A stretch of 64,000 nucleotides of DNA from Pseudaminobacter salicylatoxidans. GTDB lineage: Bacteria > Pseudomonadota > Alphaproteobacteria > Rhizobiales > Rhizobiaceae. Under the pieces are notes generated by a model. It was not told the origin of the DNA. It was given only the letters and a program-made list of their open reading frames with translations, and searched no databases. A program made the translations under genes and the position numbers. Shown one piece after another: positions 43,712 to 53,121 of this stretch (the first letter of the stretch is position 1; every line of letters starts with the position of its first letter). Location of the stretch: positions 62,001-126,000 of the forward strand of contig NZ_QGGG01000014.1 in NCBI RefSeq assembly GCF_003148475.1, written 5' to 3'.

Positions 43712-45808
43712 ATGTCTAACGCCGAAAACCGTGACCGGAAGCGCTCGCTTCTCGCCTACGCACATGAAGACGCCGGCACCGACAAGGATGCCAAGGCCGG
43801 TCCGCTGCTTTCCATGGCGCAAACCGACGATCGTGCGCGGGAGGATGCGCTGGCCCGCCACCAGGCTGCTCGCGCGCGGCGCGAGACGCAGGCAATACCT
43901 CCGGCGGATGCCCGGCAGGCGCCGGAAACAATCCTCGACCCTGCGCGCCAGAGCTTTCTTGGCAGCGTCTCGGGTTGGACCGTGGCGAAAGTCGGCGACA
44001 TGCGCGAAAAGCTGTCTGGTTGGCGGCGCGAACCTCGCAACGAGCCGCCTTCGCACGGTGCCACGGCCCCGCAAGAGCCTGTCGAAAGCGTGATCGAAGA
44101 CGATTTCGTCGACGAGCCGGAAGATAATGCCCAGTGGAAGCCGCTGATCGATCCTCTGAAGGTCGTCGGCGGCATCGGGCGCTCCAAGGCGCTGATCGCG
44201 GCCTGCACGATCCTTGGAGCGGCGCTCGGTGTCGGCATGGCGCTGTCGACGCCGAAGAAATATGAAGCCGCGACCGAACTGCTCATCGATCCGCGCGACC
44301 TCAAGCTGGTCGACCGTGATCTCACCCAGGGCGGTTTTTCCAACGAGGCAACGCTTGCTATCGTGGAAAACCAGGTGCGTGTGATCACCTCCGGCACCGT
44401 GCTCAACAAGGTGGTCGAGGCGCTGAAGCTCGACGAGGACCCCGAATTCAACGGTACCGGCAAGGCCGGCGGCATGCTGCCAAATCTGCGCTCCCTGCTC
44501 TCGCGCGGCGGTTCCGATGCCGACGACCCCGGCAGAAGGCGTGCGCTGGCTATCGACCACCTCGCCGAAACCCTGTCGGTGGAACGCGGCGGCAAGACAT
44601 TCGTCGTCTCCATCCGGGCCGAGACGCATGATCCGGAGAAATCAGCGCTCATTGCCAATACCATGGCCGACGTGTTCCTGCAGACCTATGGCGAGTTGCA
44701 ATCCGACACAGCCGGGCGCGCCACCGAAGAACTCACGGCCCGCCTCGACGAGTTGCGTAAAAGCGTGGAAACGGCCGAACGCAAGGTCGAAACCTTCAAG
44801 GCCGAGCATGACATCATCGACCCGCAAGGCCGGCTCATCACCGATGACGAGTTGGTGAAGCTGAACGAGCAGCTCTCTGTTGCTCGCGCCCGCAGGCTGG
44901 AGCTTGCTGCCAAGGCGGATTCCGTCAAGGGAACGAATGTCGGCTCCGTTGTCGATGGCGTGCCGCCGGAGGCGCTTTCTTCATCGACCATGACCGAGCT
45001 GCGCTCGCAATATGCCGCGCTGAAGAGCGAAGAGGACAGGCTGGCGGTGCAGCTCGGCCCGCGCCATCCGAAGCGCCAGGCCATCGAAGCCCAGCTTTCG
45101 GGCGCGCGCGCCCAGATCGAGGGAGAGTTGCGCCGCATCATCGCCTCCGTTCAGACGGAGCTGAAGCGTTCGATCCAGCTCGAACAGGAGCTGTCATCAC
45201 GACTGGCCCAACTGAAAGTTCGTCAGGGCGATGTCAGCCGCGACATGGTCGCGTTGCGCGAACTGGAGCGCGAGGCGGCGGCCAGGCGTGCCGTCTACGA
45301 AGCCTTCTTGCTGCGTTCCCGTGAAACCGGCGAGCAGAGGGACATTAACACGGCGAATATGAGCGTCATCTCGCGGGCATATCCGCCATTGCACGCACAG
45401 CCGCCATCACGCTCCACCATCACGCTCGCCGGGACCTTGCTTGGCTTGCTCGCCGGCATCGGCATCGGTGGTCTGCGTGGGGCCTATGACAGTCTGCGGG
45501 ACACGGCCGATGAACGCCGGCGCCCGCGCCGCGCCCGCAGGACACCTGCGCGCGTCACCCCGTCCGACACCGTGCCGGTGCCGGCCACGGATCGCGCGGC
45601 TGGCGACCCGGACAACCAGCAAACTGCCGATTCGCTGCAAAGACCGCTCGCCACGCCCGAAGCTGACGCGACGACACAGGCAGCTAGTGATACCGACCGT
45701 CTCGCCAATGCTGAGACATCGATCGAAGAGATTCGTGCCAGCCTGCGCGACTTCCGCCACGCCGTGGAGGAACTGGCCCAATCGCGCACGCGCCGCCGCT
45801 ATTTCTGA
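43712..45808 (+). CDS. GumC/Wzz-like exopolysaccharide chain-length/export protein
   Basis: A 698-residue protein. An N-terminal cytoplasmic part of about 160 residues precedes the first membrane helix (ALIAACTILGAALGVGMALS). The Wzz region follows (YEAATELLIDPRDLKLVDRD) and a long coiled coil (about residues 320-560). The second membrane helix is SRTITLAGTLLGLLAGIGIG near residue 575. A disordered Arg/Thr-rich cytoplasmic tail replaces the tyrosine-kinase domain of Wzc-type proteins; no Walker motif is visible. It probably works with the adjacent flippase-like protein in surface polysaccharide export, with any kinase encoded elsewhere. Confidence 0.83.
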   Translation: MSNAENRDRKRSLLAYAHEDAGTDKDAKAGPLLSMAQTDDRAREDALARHQAARARRETQAIPPADARQAPETILDPARQSFLGSVSGWTVAKVGDMREKLSGWRREPRNEPPSHGATAPQEPVESVIEDDFVDEPEDNAQWKPLIDPLKVVGGIGRSKALIAACTILGAALGVGMALSTPKKYEAATELLIDPRDLKLVDRDLTQGGFSNEATLAIVENQVRVITSGTVLNKVVEALKLDEDPEFNGTGKAGGMLPNLRSLLSRGGSDADDPGRRRALAIDHLAETLSVERGGKTFVVSIRAETHDPEKSALIANTMADVFLQTYGELQSDTAGRATEELTARLDELRKSVETAERKVETFKAEHDIIDPQGRLITDDELVKLNEQLSVARARRLELAAKADSVKGTNVGSVVDGVPPEALSSSTMTELRSQYAALKSEEDRLAVQLGPRHPKRQAIEAQLSGARAQIEGELRRIIASVQTELKRSIQLEQELSSRLAQLKVRQGDVSRDMVALRELEREAAARRAVYEAFLLRSRETGEQRDINTANMSVISRAYPPLHAQPPSRSTITLAGTLLGLLAGIGIGGLRGAYDSLRDTADERRRPRRARRTPARVTPSDTVPVPATDRAAGDPDNQQTADSLQRPLATPEADATTQAASDTDRLANAETSIEEIRASLRDFRHAVEELAQSRTRRRYF

Positions 45809-45919
45809 GCCGGAAAGCGAGCCGATTTCGAGTTAGCGGCATGTAACGGCGTAAAGACGGGATTGCATGGCGTTTTTTTCGTGACTATGCCTTCCTGCAA
45901 TACGCATGCAGGAGGACAT

Positions 45920-46819
45920 ATGACCGATATTATCGATGGGAAGATCGTTGCCGAAAGCGTCGTCGAGACGGTTAGGCGCGCCACCGCCGATCTGGTGGCC
46001 AGTCACGGCGTGCAGCCCGGCCTCGCGGTGGTCATCGTCGGCGAAGACCCGGCAAGCCAGGTTTATGTTTCCTCCAAGGGCAAGAAGGCCAAGGAGTGCG
46101 GCTTCCTCTCGGTTCAGCACACGCTGCCTGCCGAAACCGGTGAAGCCGACCTGCTCAAGCTGATTGCAGACCTGAATGCCGATGACACGATCCACGGCAT
46201 TCTGGTGCAGCTTCCACTGCCCGACCATATCGATTCCGGCAAGGTTATCCAGGCCATCGCGCCTGAGAAGGACGTGGACGGCTTCAGCTTCGTCAATGTC
46301 GGCAAGCTCGGCACCGGTGAGATGGACAGCGCTTTCGTGCCCTGCACGCCGGCGGGCTCTATGCTGTTGATCGAGCGCGTGCGCGGCAAGGATCTTTCCG
46401 GGCTCAACGCCGTGGTAATCGGCCGCTCCAACATCGTCGGCAAGCCGATGGCCAATCTGCTTCTGGCCGCGAACTGCACCGTCACCGTCGCGCACAGCCG
46501 CACCCGCGACCTGCCGGCTCTTGCCCGCACCGCCGATATTCTCGTCGCGGCCGTGGGACGGCCGGAAATGATCAAGGGCGACTGGGTCAAGCCCGGCGCC
46601 ACCGTCATCGATGTCGGCATCAACCGCATACCCGCGCCGGAGAATGGCGAAGGCAAGACACGGCTGGTCGGCGATGTGGAGTTTGCCGGAGCCTCCGAGG
46701 CAGCCGGCGCCATCACGCCGGTACCGGGCGGTGTCGGTCCCATGACCATCGCCATGCTGATGGCCAACACGCTGGTTTCGGCAAGCCGCGCTGCAGGCGT
46801 GGAGCCGCCAGCCTTCTGA
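45920..46819 (+). CDS. folD: Methylenetetrahydrofolate dehydrogenase/cyclohydrolase
   Basis: A 299-residue bifunctional enzyme that interconverts 5,10-methylene-THF and 10-formyl-THF. Family motifs are [20 protein letters not shown] with the catalytic Lys, [12 protein letters not shown], and [18 protein letters not shown] (NADP site). A C-terminal [16 protein letters not shown] is diagnostic. GGAGGACAT precedes the ATG at 45920. It is a housekeeping one-carbon gene, with no clear link to its polysaccharide neighbours. Confidence 0.97.
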   Translation: MTDIIDGKIVAESVVETVRRATADLVASHGVQPGLAVVIVGEDPASQVYVSSKGKKAKECGFLSVQHTLPAETGEADLLKLIADLNADDTIHGILVQLPLPDHIDSGKVIQAIAPEKDVDGFSFVNVGKLGTGEMDSAFVPCTPAGSMLLIERVRGKDLSGLNAVVIGRSNIVGKPMANLLLAANCTVTVAHSRTRDLPALARTADILVAAVGRPEMIKGDWVKPGATVIDVGINRIPAPENGEGKTRLVGDVEFAGASEAAGAITPVPGGVGPMTIAMLMANTLVSASRAAGVEPPAF

Positions 46820-46832
46820 TAGAAAGGCGCAT

Positions 46833-47837
46833 ATGCCGCCCTTGCAGCAGGCAATCCAGACATCTTCAGCGCTCATGCCCAACGACGTGGGCGGCGAGCG
46901 TCGGTTCGCCTTCCTGCTGGTCGACAAATTCCCGATGTTTTCGCTGGCGGCGGCGATAGATGTCTGCCGCTCGGCCAATCGTCTGTTGGGCCACGATTTC
47001 TATAGCTGGATCACCGTATCGCCTGACGGCGATGCGGTCACCGCCTCAAACGGCCTGCCGCTGAAGGTCGATTACGCGGTCGCCGATCTTCCGGCGGTCG
47101 ACATCCTTTTCGTCTGCGTCGCGCTCAACCTCGAATTCCCAGGCAAATCGAAAGTGCTCGCGGCACTCAGAAGCTGGGGCCGGCGCGGACAGGCACTGGG
47201 CGGCCTTTCGGTCGGCGCCCATCTGCTGGCCGAAGCGGGCCAGCTCGACGGCTATCGCTGCACCATCCATTGGGAAAACCGCGCCGGCTTCATGGAGCGC
47301 TTTCCCGACATCGAGTGCACCGGCAATGTCTTCGAGATCGACGGCAAGCGCTACACCTGCGCCGGCGGCACCACTTCCATCGATCTGATGCTGGAGATCG
47401 TGCGCGGGGATTTCGGCGCCAACCTGACCAACAGCGTCGCCAACCAGTTCCAGCACGAACGCATCCGCTCGGCCGGCGACCGCCAACGCGTCGGACCCGA
47501 ACGCGACCTGACCGGGAAGTCGGAGAAGCTGCGCAAGATCGCGGAACTGATGGCCGACAATCTCGACGAACCCTATTCGGCCCTTCAGCTCGCCAGAATG
47601 GCGGGGCTTTCAGTGCGTCAGGTGGAGCGGCTTTTCCTGCGCCATCTGGGCATGACGCCCGGCCGCTACTATATGCGGCTGCGGCTCGAACGCGCGCGGG
47701 AGTTGCTGCGTCAGACCAATATGCCGATCCTCGATGTGGCGATTGCCACCGGCTTTACCTCGCATTCCTACTTCGCGCAGAGCTATCGGCTGCATTTCGG
47801 CCGGCCGCCTTCGGAAGAGCGCCGCACCACCTACTGA
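46833..47837 (+). CDS. GlxA-family AraC-type transcriptional regulator
   Basis: A 334-residue protein with an N-terminal DJ-1/PfpI-like domain (residues about 20-190, FAFLLVDKFPMFSLAAAIDV and GLSVGAHLLAEAG) lacking the nucleophilic Cys, replaced in a GGLSVGA elbow. The C-terminal AraC HTH pair (about 230-330) contains VRQVERLFLRHLGMTPGRYY and GFTSHSYFAQSYR. This GlxA/GbdR/CdhR group often controls betaine, carnitine or arginine catabolism, and its effector is unknown here. AGAAAGG precedes the ATG. It lies 13 bases after folD, so readthrough is possible. Confidence 0.9.
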   Translation: MPPLQQAIQTSSALMPNDVGGERRFAFLLVDKFPMFSLAAAIDVCRSANRLLGHDFYSWITVSPDGDAVTASNGLPLKVDYAVADLPAVDILFVCVALNLEFPGKSKVLAALRSWGRRGQALGGLSVGAHLLAEAGQLDGYRCTIHWENRAGFMERFPDIECTGNVFEIDGKRYTCAGGTTSIDLMLEIVRGDFGANLTNSVANQFQHERIRSAGDRQRVGPERDLTGKSEKLRKIAELMADNLDEPYSALQLARMAGLSVRQVERLFLRHLGMTPGRYYMRLRLERARELLRQTNMPILDVAIATGFTSHSYFAQSYRLHFGRPPSEERRTTY

Positions 47838-47862
47838 AACCAGTGTCCGGAAGGCGAAGCGA

Positions 47863-48774
47863 CTACGCTTCCACCAGCCTGCGAATACGTCCAAGATCCG
47901 TGCCAATGAAGGATTGCATGCCGATCGCCACCTGTTCGGGCGCCATGGTGGCGACAAAGTCATGAAATTCCTCGTCGGACATCGCATGCCCAAGCCAGTG
48001 GACACGGCAGAACTCCTCCGCCCCGTGAAAATGCCCGTCTCCGTCCAGCACCTCATCGACAAAGCGGCCATAGAGCATGCACTCGGAAAATTTCCGCGTC
48101 GTGCCCAACACTTCGATCCAGCCCCTGCCGTGCGTATCCTCGATACGCGCGCACATATCCCTTGCGCTGGCGCTACGCCAGGCAATGAGCGTCGCGATGT
48201 AATCGTACGGTGAAATGACCGGGGCGGAAATGCCGAGCGCTTCCGCTGCATTCTGCGACCAGACTTTCTGGTTGCCGGGCAGCCATCCGCCCATCGCATC
48301 GCTGCGACGAAAGAGCCTGACATGGCCGTTGCGCTGAAAGCGCCGGCAATCGAATGGCTTCAGGAAAGCAACGTCAGAGTCGATATAGACGAGAACCTCG
48401 TGCGGCACATGCGCGGCGATGGCGATACGCCGCAACTGCTGAACATGCCAGCCGCGCAACGGCTTGGTGCGCCAGCTCAACCATATGCGTCGGCGAAACA
48501 GGCTCAGCGGATCATCGATCACATGGAGCCAGCGCGGAAGCAGATCGCGTTCGTCGACCACGGTGCGACCGGGACCCTCAAGCTGGCGAAAGAGAGCGAC
48601 ATCACGCCCTTCCACGAGGATATAGTGATGGTCGGCGCCGGTGACATAGCGGTCCAGTGTCTCACACAGGAGTCGGCAGCGCTCGAAGTCCGGCGCGTAG
48701 CTTGCCGTGACGATGGCCGTGCTGAGGCGAACCTTGGAAGACATATCTTGCGAAAGAGCCGCGCGGTCGTCCAT
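47863..48774 (-). CDS. DUF6492-like protein, probable glycosyltransferase-type
   Basis: A 303-residue protein with a Rossmann-like start STAIVTASYAPDFERCRLLC and a DxD-like metal-site candidate in VYIDSDVAFLKPFD, as seen in nucleotide-sugar transferases. The C-terminal part contains FSECMLYGRFVDEVL. This pattern matches the DUF6492 proteins found in polysaccharide and glycosylation clusters. Its ATG (48774) overlaps the wecG stop by one base. It is the last gene of a three-gene leftward operon. A sugar-transfer function is inferred, and no substrate is known. Confidence 0.75.
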   Translation of the reverse strand: MDDRAALSQDMSSKVRLSTAIVTASYAPDFERCRLLCETLDRYVTGADHHYILVEGRDVALFRQLEGPGRTVVDERDLLPRWLHVIDDPLSLFRRRIWLSWRTKPLRGWHVQQLRRIAIAAHVPHEVLVYIDSDVAFLKPFDCRRFQRNGHVRLFRRSDAMGGWLPGNQKVWSQNAAEALGISAPVISPYDYIATLIAWRSASARDMCARIEDTHGRGWIEVLGTTRKFSECMLYGRFVDEVLDGDGHFHGAEEFCRVHWLGHAMSDEEFHDFVATMAPEQVAIGMQSFIGTDLGRIRRLVEA

Positions 48775-49547
48775 CACACCCTTCCAGAACGCTTCTGGCG
48801 CACGATGCGGAGCAGAAACAGCGGGTTCCCGACGATGTAGCGCCGCCACAGACGGCCCGGTTCGAGAAGCAGCCTGAACACCCATTCGAGTCTTAGCCGG
48901 CGCATCCACAGCGGCGCGCGCGGCACCGCCCCGCTGAGAAAATCGAGCAGGGCGCCGACCGCAATCGGCAGCGTGCAGTGCTCGGCCGTCAGGTTCCGGT
49001 CGATCCACAGTTCCTGGCGCGGCACGCCCATCGCCACCAGCAGAATATCCGGCCGCAGTTCGCGCAGGCGCTCCAATATTTCCGGTTGTTCCTCGTCCGA
49101 GAAGAAGCCATCATGCACGACGACGAACTGGTGCTGGCCGGCGAGAGCCGCAAGCTCTTGCGCCGCCGCCTCGGCATTGTGGCGCGTGGTACCGATGAGC
49201 CCGACCGTAAGCGGCTCCTGCGAAGCCTGCAGAAATGCCGGCACGAAATCGGTTCCGTTGAGATTGTCCGGAAACGGCTCACCGTAGAGGAGCCGGGCGG
49301 CGAGGTCGACGCCGATACCGTCGGGCAGGACCAGGAAATCGTTCAGAGCGGCCGCGAACTCGGCCTCCGCGCAGGCGATATTGGCGTTGTGCGCATTAAG
49401 GAAGGTGATCCGGGTGAATTCGCGCTCGGTGAGCATGCGCTGCAACAGGCGGATTGCATCATCGCGGGCCACGCTGGCCACGGAAATGCCGAGAATGTCC
49501 TTCCAGGAGCCAATCCCGAAAGCGGTGCGCGTGGCATGAAGGTTCAT
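48774..49547 (-). CDS. WecG/TagA/CpsF family glycosyltransferase
   Basis: A 257-residue enzyme. The family start is WKDILGISVASVARDDAIRL, with the conserved NAHN segment TFLNAHNANIACAEA, an Asp-containing VLPDGIGVDLAARL, and a VAMGVPRQELWIDRN stretch with the conserved GxPxQE core. Family members transfer ManNAc-type or other sugars to lipid-linked acceptors in surface glycan synthesis. GGAGGTGG precedes the ATG, which overlaps the stop of the upstream glycosyltransferase gene (ATGA). Confidence 0.9.
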   Translation of the reverse strand: MNLHATRTAFGIGSWKDILGISVASVARDDAIRLLQRMLTEREFTRITFLNAHNANIACAEAEFAAALNDFLVLPDGIGVDLAARLLYGEPFPDNLNGTDFVPAFLQASQEPLTVGLIGTTRHNAEAAAQELAALAGQHQFVVVHDGFFSDEEQPEILERLRELRPDILLVAMGVPRQELWIDRNLTAEHCTLPIAVGALLDFLSGAVPRAPLWMRRLRLEWVFRLLLEPGRLWRRYIVGNPLFLLRIVRQKRSGRV

Positions 49548-50719
49548 GCAGCCACCTCCCTCCGTGCGGCATCCAGCACGGCAATCCCCTTGCCGATACG
49601 TTCGTCCAGCACCGACCGCTGGCGCCAGTAGAAGGCGGAGCCATCCACATCCTGCAACGCGCCGGCCACGGCCAGTTGCAATGCCGCCGCGAAAGCTGCC
49701 GGATCGTCCGCCACAGTGCAGTTTTCCGGCCGGTGGTCGATACCACGCAGCGCGCTGCTGGTGGCGACCGATGGCAACCCCAGTTCGAAGGTTTCGATGG
49801 TCTTGAGCTGCACGCCCGTCCCGGCCCGGCTGATAAGCGGAATGACCGCCGCTCCGCGCACGAAAGCTTCGGCATCCGGCACGCGGCCGACGAATTTCAC
49901 GCCGGGATGGCGCGCGCTCATGCCAGCGGGAATGTGCCCGGCAATCCTGATCGAGAAGTCCTGCGGCAGGAACGGCGTGACCTCGTTGAGGAACCAGTCG
50001 AGACCGATGCGGTTGGGTTGCCATGTCCAGGTGCCGATCAAGGCGGCATCATATTCGACGGCGCGTTGGCCCAGCACCGGTGGCGGCCCGGCACGCGTGA
50101 CCAGAGGCAGCGCGGCGGAGCGCTTGTCCGACCCGACACCGAGGGCAGCGCGGTCCTCTTCGGCAAGCGTGAAAACGAACCTGGCCTTGCTGCAAAGTCG
50201 CGCTTCCAGCTTTTCCAGAAGCCTCGCCTCCCTGCGATAAAGGAAACGCTGGAACGCGCTGCCAGAGGCTAAGGCGTTTTCCTGCGCCGAGCGGTGCTCG
50301 ACATTGTGGGCAACGAAGATCGTGGGCCTGTCTTCGAACACACCTTCGAAAGCGCCGGCGAACTGCACGGAATTCAGCACGTAGGCATCGAAAGGCCCCG
50401 CTTTCTCAATCGCGCGTCGCACGGTTTCGCAGCGTATCGTGCGCAGCTTGACAGACGAAAATGTCTGACCAGAGCGCATGGCCCGCAAAAGCCAGCCGAG
50501 CTTGCGATGCATGGGCGCGCCCTCGGTGCGCACATCGACTTCGCCCAGCAGGATCGTGTTCTCGGGATCGGAGGGCGCGCGTCCGGGCCAGGCAAAGCCA
50601 AGCACCGTGACCCTTATGCCGGCACGACGCAGGGCGTCGATGATTGCGGCATTCGCAATCTCGTAACCCGACCCCAACGCGCCATCCGGCACGATCGATG
50701 TTGCAAACAGAAAATGCAT
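49544..50719 (-). CDS. GT-B type glycosyltransferase (group 1-like)
   Basis: A 391-residue protein with the N-terminal FATSIVPDGALGSGYEIANA start and a C-terminal donor-binding half (IRIAGHIPAGM, VPLISRAGTGVQLKTIETFE). That is the pattern of GT4-like retaining glycosyltransferases, where the Glu of the GTGVQLKTIE region contacts the nucleotide sugar. AAGGG precedes the ATG at 50719. It is the first gene of the three-gene operon with wecG and the DUF6492-like gene. Confidence 0.85.
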   Translation of the reverse strand: MHFLFATSIVPDGALGSGYEIANAAIIDALRRAGIRVTVLGFAWPGRAPSDPENTILLGEVDVRTEGAPMHRKLGWLLRAMRSGQTFSSVKLRTIRCETVRRAIEKAGPFDAYVLNSVQFAGAFEGVFEDRPTIFVAHNVEHRSAQENALASGSAFQRFLYRREARLLEKLEARLCSKARFVFTLAEEDRAALGVGSDKRSAALPLVTRAGPPPVLGQRAVEYDAALIGTWTWQPNRIGLDWFLNEVTPFLPQDFSIRIAGHIPAGMSARHPGVKFVGRVPDAEAFVRGAAVIPLISRAGTGVQLKTIETFELGLPSVATSSALRGIDHRPENCTVADDPAAFAAALQLAVAGALQDVDGSAFYWRQRSVLDERIGKGIAVLDAARREVAA

Positions 50720-50878
50720 CGCAGCCCTTATGTAGCTATCTGTTAGCAGCGCCGTGGTGAAGCTTTGATTAAGCAAATCGCCGCGTCTGGCCCACTTCTC
50801 CACCTGACGTTGCGGACCGTTAAAGGTGTTTAACGGATCGTAAAATCAAGGGCTTGTTTCCGGACGCGCGGCCGTATG

Positions 50879-51772
50879 CTACCGCATCCGCGTGCTACGC
50901 GCTGATGTTGGCCTGGTGGCCCGGAATTGCATCGGCGTGGCGAGCGAGGCTGGCCAATTGCGCAGAACGAACAGCCCTCCGCTCCACTTTAGCGCGCGGG
51001 CCAGCCAGACCATGGTTGCGCCCTGCCTCTCCGCAAAAACCGGATCGCTTAGAAGACGCTCGAATGCCCTGGCCATCATTCCGGGCTCAAAACGCACCTG
51101 CAATTGCGCTTGCTTGCTCAACCGCTCCACCTGACGAGCAGTGATGAAGTTGAAACTTTGCCACAACTCTTCCGTATGGAAACGACGGGTCCATGGCGTC
51201 ATGGCCGGACGAGATGGAAACAGGGCTACACCGTAGTGTGGTTCAAATGGCACCGTGTAGTTGGGACAGGTGTGAATCATGATGCCGTCCGCAGCGAGGG
51301 TACGGGACATGCCATGTATGGCCGCTTCGAGCTTGGCGATGTGCTCGAGCACATTCGCGGAGAACATGACGTCAAACACTCCGTGGAGGTCGGGGTCCAG
51401 GTCCTCCGCGCCAAGTGGCAGCAACCTGACATTATCCAGACCAAGATGGTCCCGGATTGCGGCAGACAGAGCGTGCATGAAGCCAAAGCCCGTCGCGGCG
51501 GGCTCGAGCGCCGTGCAATCATAGCCGAGGCGATGCAAGAGGAAAGTCGCCAGACCCAGGCCCGCCCCCACTTCAAGGATGCGGCGGTCGCGTAACTCAA
51601 CCCCCGTAAGCAACCCCATTGAGACGCGCAGTTCGCCTGAATAGGTGGCAAGCGTTTGGGCAACATATTCGGCGTCGAATGATGTCGCCGCCGCGCAACG
51701 TTCCACGCATGAGTCCGAGGTCACCTCCGCGATGAAGGATTCCACCTCGTCAGCATGAGGCATATCGACCAT
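50879..51772 (-). CDS. SAM-dependent methyltransferase (class I)
   Basis: A 297-residue protein with motif I ILEVGAGLGLATFLLHRLGY at about residue 66, motif II-like CTALEPAATGFGFMH, and VFDVMFSANVLEHIAKLEAA (motif III/IV). A VHT-like MIHTCPNYTVPFEPHY follows, a pattern typical of Methyltransf_11/23 proteins that act on sugars or small molecules. GGAGGAG lies six bases before the ATG at 51772, which decides this start. The gene stands between two glycosyltransferase units and may modify a surface glycan. Confidence 0.85.
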   Translation of the reverse strand: MVDMPHADEVESFIAEVTSDSCVERCAAATSFDAEYVAQTLATYSGELRVSMGLLTGVELRDRRILEVGAGLGLATFLLHRLGYDCTALEPAATGFGFMHALSAAIRDHLGLDNVRLLPLGAEDLDPDLHGVFDVMFSANVLEHIAKLEAAIHGMSRTLAADGIMIHTCPNYTVPFEPHYGVALFPSRPAMTPWTRRFHTEELWQSFNFITARQVERLSKQAQLQVRFEPGMMARAFERLLSDPVFAERQGATMVWLARALKWSGGLFVLRNWPASLATPMQFRATRPTSARSTRMR

Positions 51773-52015
51773 GCTGGACTCCTCCACCACTCGCTCATTT
51801 GTTTCACTAAGTCGTTTTGTCCAGATTGATCAAGCCGGCTGGGAACACAGGAGACCAATGATTGCCACGGTCACAAAAAAGGACGGTAGCCACATTTCAC
51901 GGCGCGCCAACCCCATAACAAGCTGAAATATAACGGGAATCCAGATCGCGCATTTTAACCGATCGTTATCGGCAAGCATGCTACGGCGGGGTCTGTTGAA
52001 CGGGCGGGCTATAGT

Positions 52016-53014
52016 ATGACTTTTTCGCCATCCGAGGCTTCCGTTTCGATTGCCGGACGCTCTCCGACCCTAGCCGCTGAGGCTATTGAGGTCATCATAA
52101 CCGTGCCGACCTTTCGTCGGCCGCAGCAATTGCTGGCGACGCTCGATTCGCTTGCCATGCAGCACACCGCAAGGCGCTTTGCGGTTATTGTCATGGAAAA
52201 CGAAGCCGAAGCCCGTGAAGGCGCGGCCGCCGCATTGCCCGTCTTTGAGTCCGGCCATCTGGGCGGCATGGTGATCGTCGCGCATGAACGTGGCAACTGT
52301 AGCGCCTACAATGCCGGTTGGCAGACCGCGATCTTACATTTTCCCGTCTTCCGCCACCTTCTCGTGATCGATGACGACGAGATAGCTGACCCGCACTGGC
52401 TGGAGCGGATGTGCTGTGCGGCCGAAACGCTGGAAGCCGATATCGTCGGCGGGCCGCAGGTGCCGGTGTTTGCAAGGCCCGAACATGCGAAATGGGCAAC
52501 GCATCCGGTCTTTTCACCTCCCTATACGGAAAGCGGCCGGGTGAAGGCGCTTTATTCCTCCGGTAATCTGCTGATCGGCCGCCATGTGCTGGCGGCAATG
52601 GGAGCACCCTTCCTCGACCTGAGGTTCAATTTCATGGGTGGCGGAGATTCCGACTTCCTCAGCCGCGCGGTGCAACGCGGTTTCACGCTTGGCTGGTGCG
52701 CGGAAGCTCCGGTTTACGAAACCGTGCCCGAACGGCGCGTGGAAGCCGACTGGATACGCGCGCGCGCCTTGCGCAACGGCGTCATTTCCACGCTGGTCGA
52801 AAAGAAGAAGCGCGCCGGCACGCCATTCGCCAGTACCAAAATACTCCTGAAAAGCCTTGCACTGCTTGCCGTCTCGCCGCTGCGCGGGGTCGCGCGGCTG
52901 CTGCGCACGCGCTCGCTGTCGATCGGGCTCTATCCCGTCTATGTCGCGCTCGGCCGCATCATGGCCGAATTCGGCTATGCCAACGAGCAGTATCGCCAGG
53001 CCGAGAAAAACTGA
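52016..53014 (+). CDS. Glycosyltransferase family 2
   Basis: A 332-residue GT-A enzyme. The nucleotide site VIITVPTFRRPQQLLATLDS is at residues about 25-45 and the metal-binding DDDE in LLVIDDDEIADPHW at about 118. A donor/acceptor segment MGGGDSDFLSRAVQRG follows. There is one weak hydrophobic segment near the C-terminus. It probably assembles a surface polysaccharide. It is in a divergent position to the methyltransferase gene. The ribosome site is weak. Confidence 0.88.
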   Translation: MTFSPSEASVSIAGRSPTLAAEAIEVIITVPTFRRPQQLLATLDSLAMQHTARRFAVIVMENEAEAREGAAAALPVFESGHLGGMVIVAHERGNCSAYNAGWQTAILHFPVFRHLLVIDDDEIADPHWLERMCCAAETLEADIVGGPQVPVFARPEHAKWATHPVFSPPYTESGRVKALYSSGNLLIGRHVLAAMGAPFLDLRFNFMGGGDSDFLSRAVQRGFTLGWCAEAPVYETVPERRVEADWIRARALRNGVISTLVEKKKRAGTPFASTKILLKSLALLAVSPLRGVARLLRTRSLSIGLYPVYVALGRIMAEFGYANEQYRQAEKN

Positions 53015-53121
53015 CCGGCCGCGGTGGTGGCCCTTCTGGCTTCGGCGGGAAACTTGCCAAGCCCGCCTGCCCATAGCATCCTGAAACGGTTTCAAACGCC
53101 AAGGAAAGCCGGGATCGCAGG

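Noticed and set aside
46114-46863. A 249-codon minus-strand frame opposite folD
   Set aside because: It is antisense to a clear folD gene and carries no domain.
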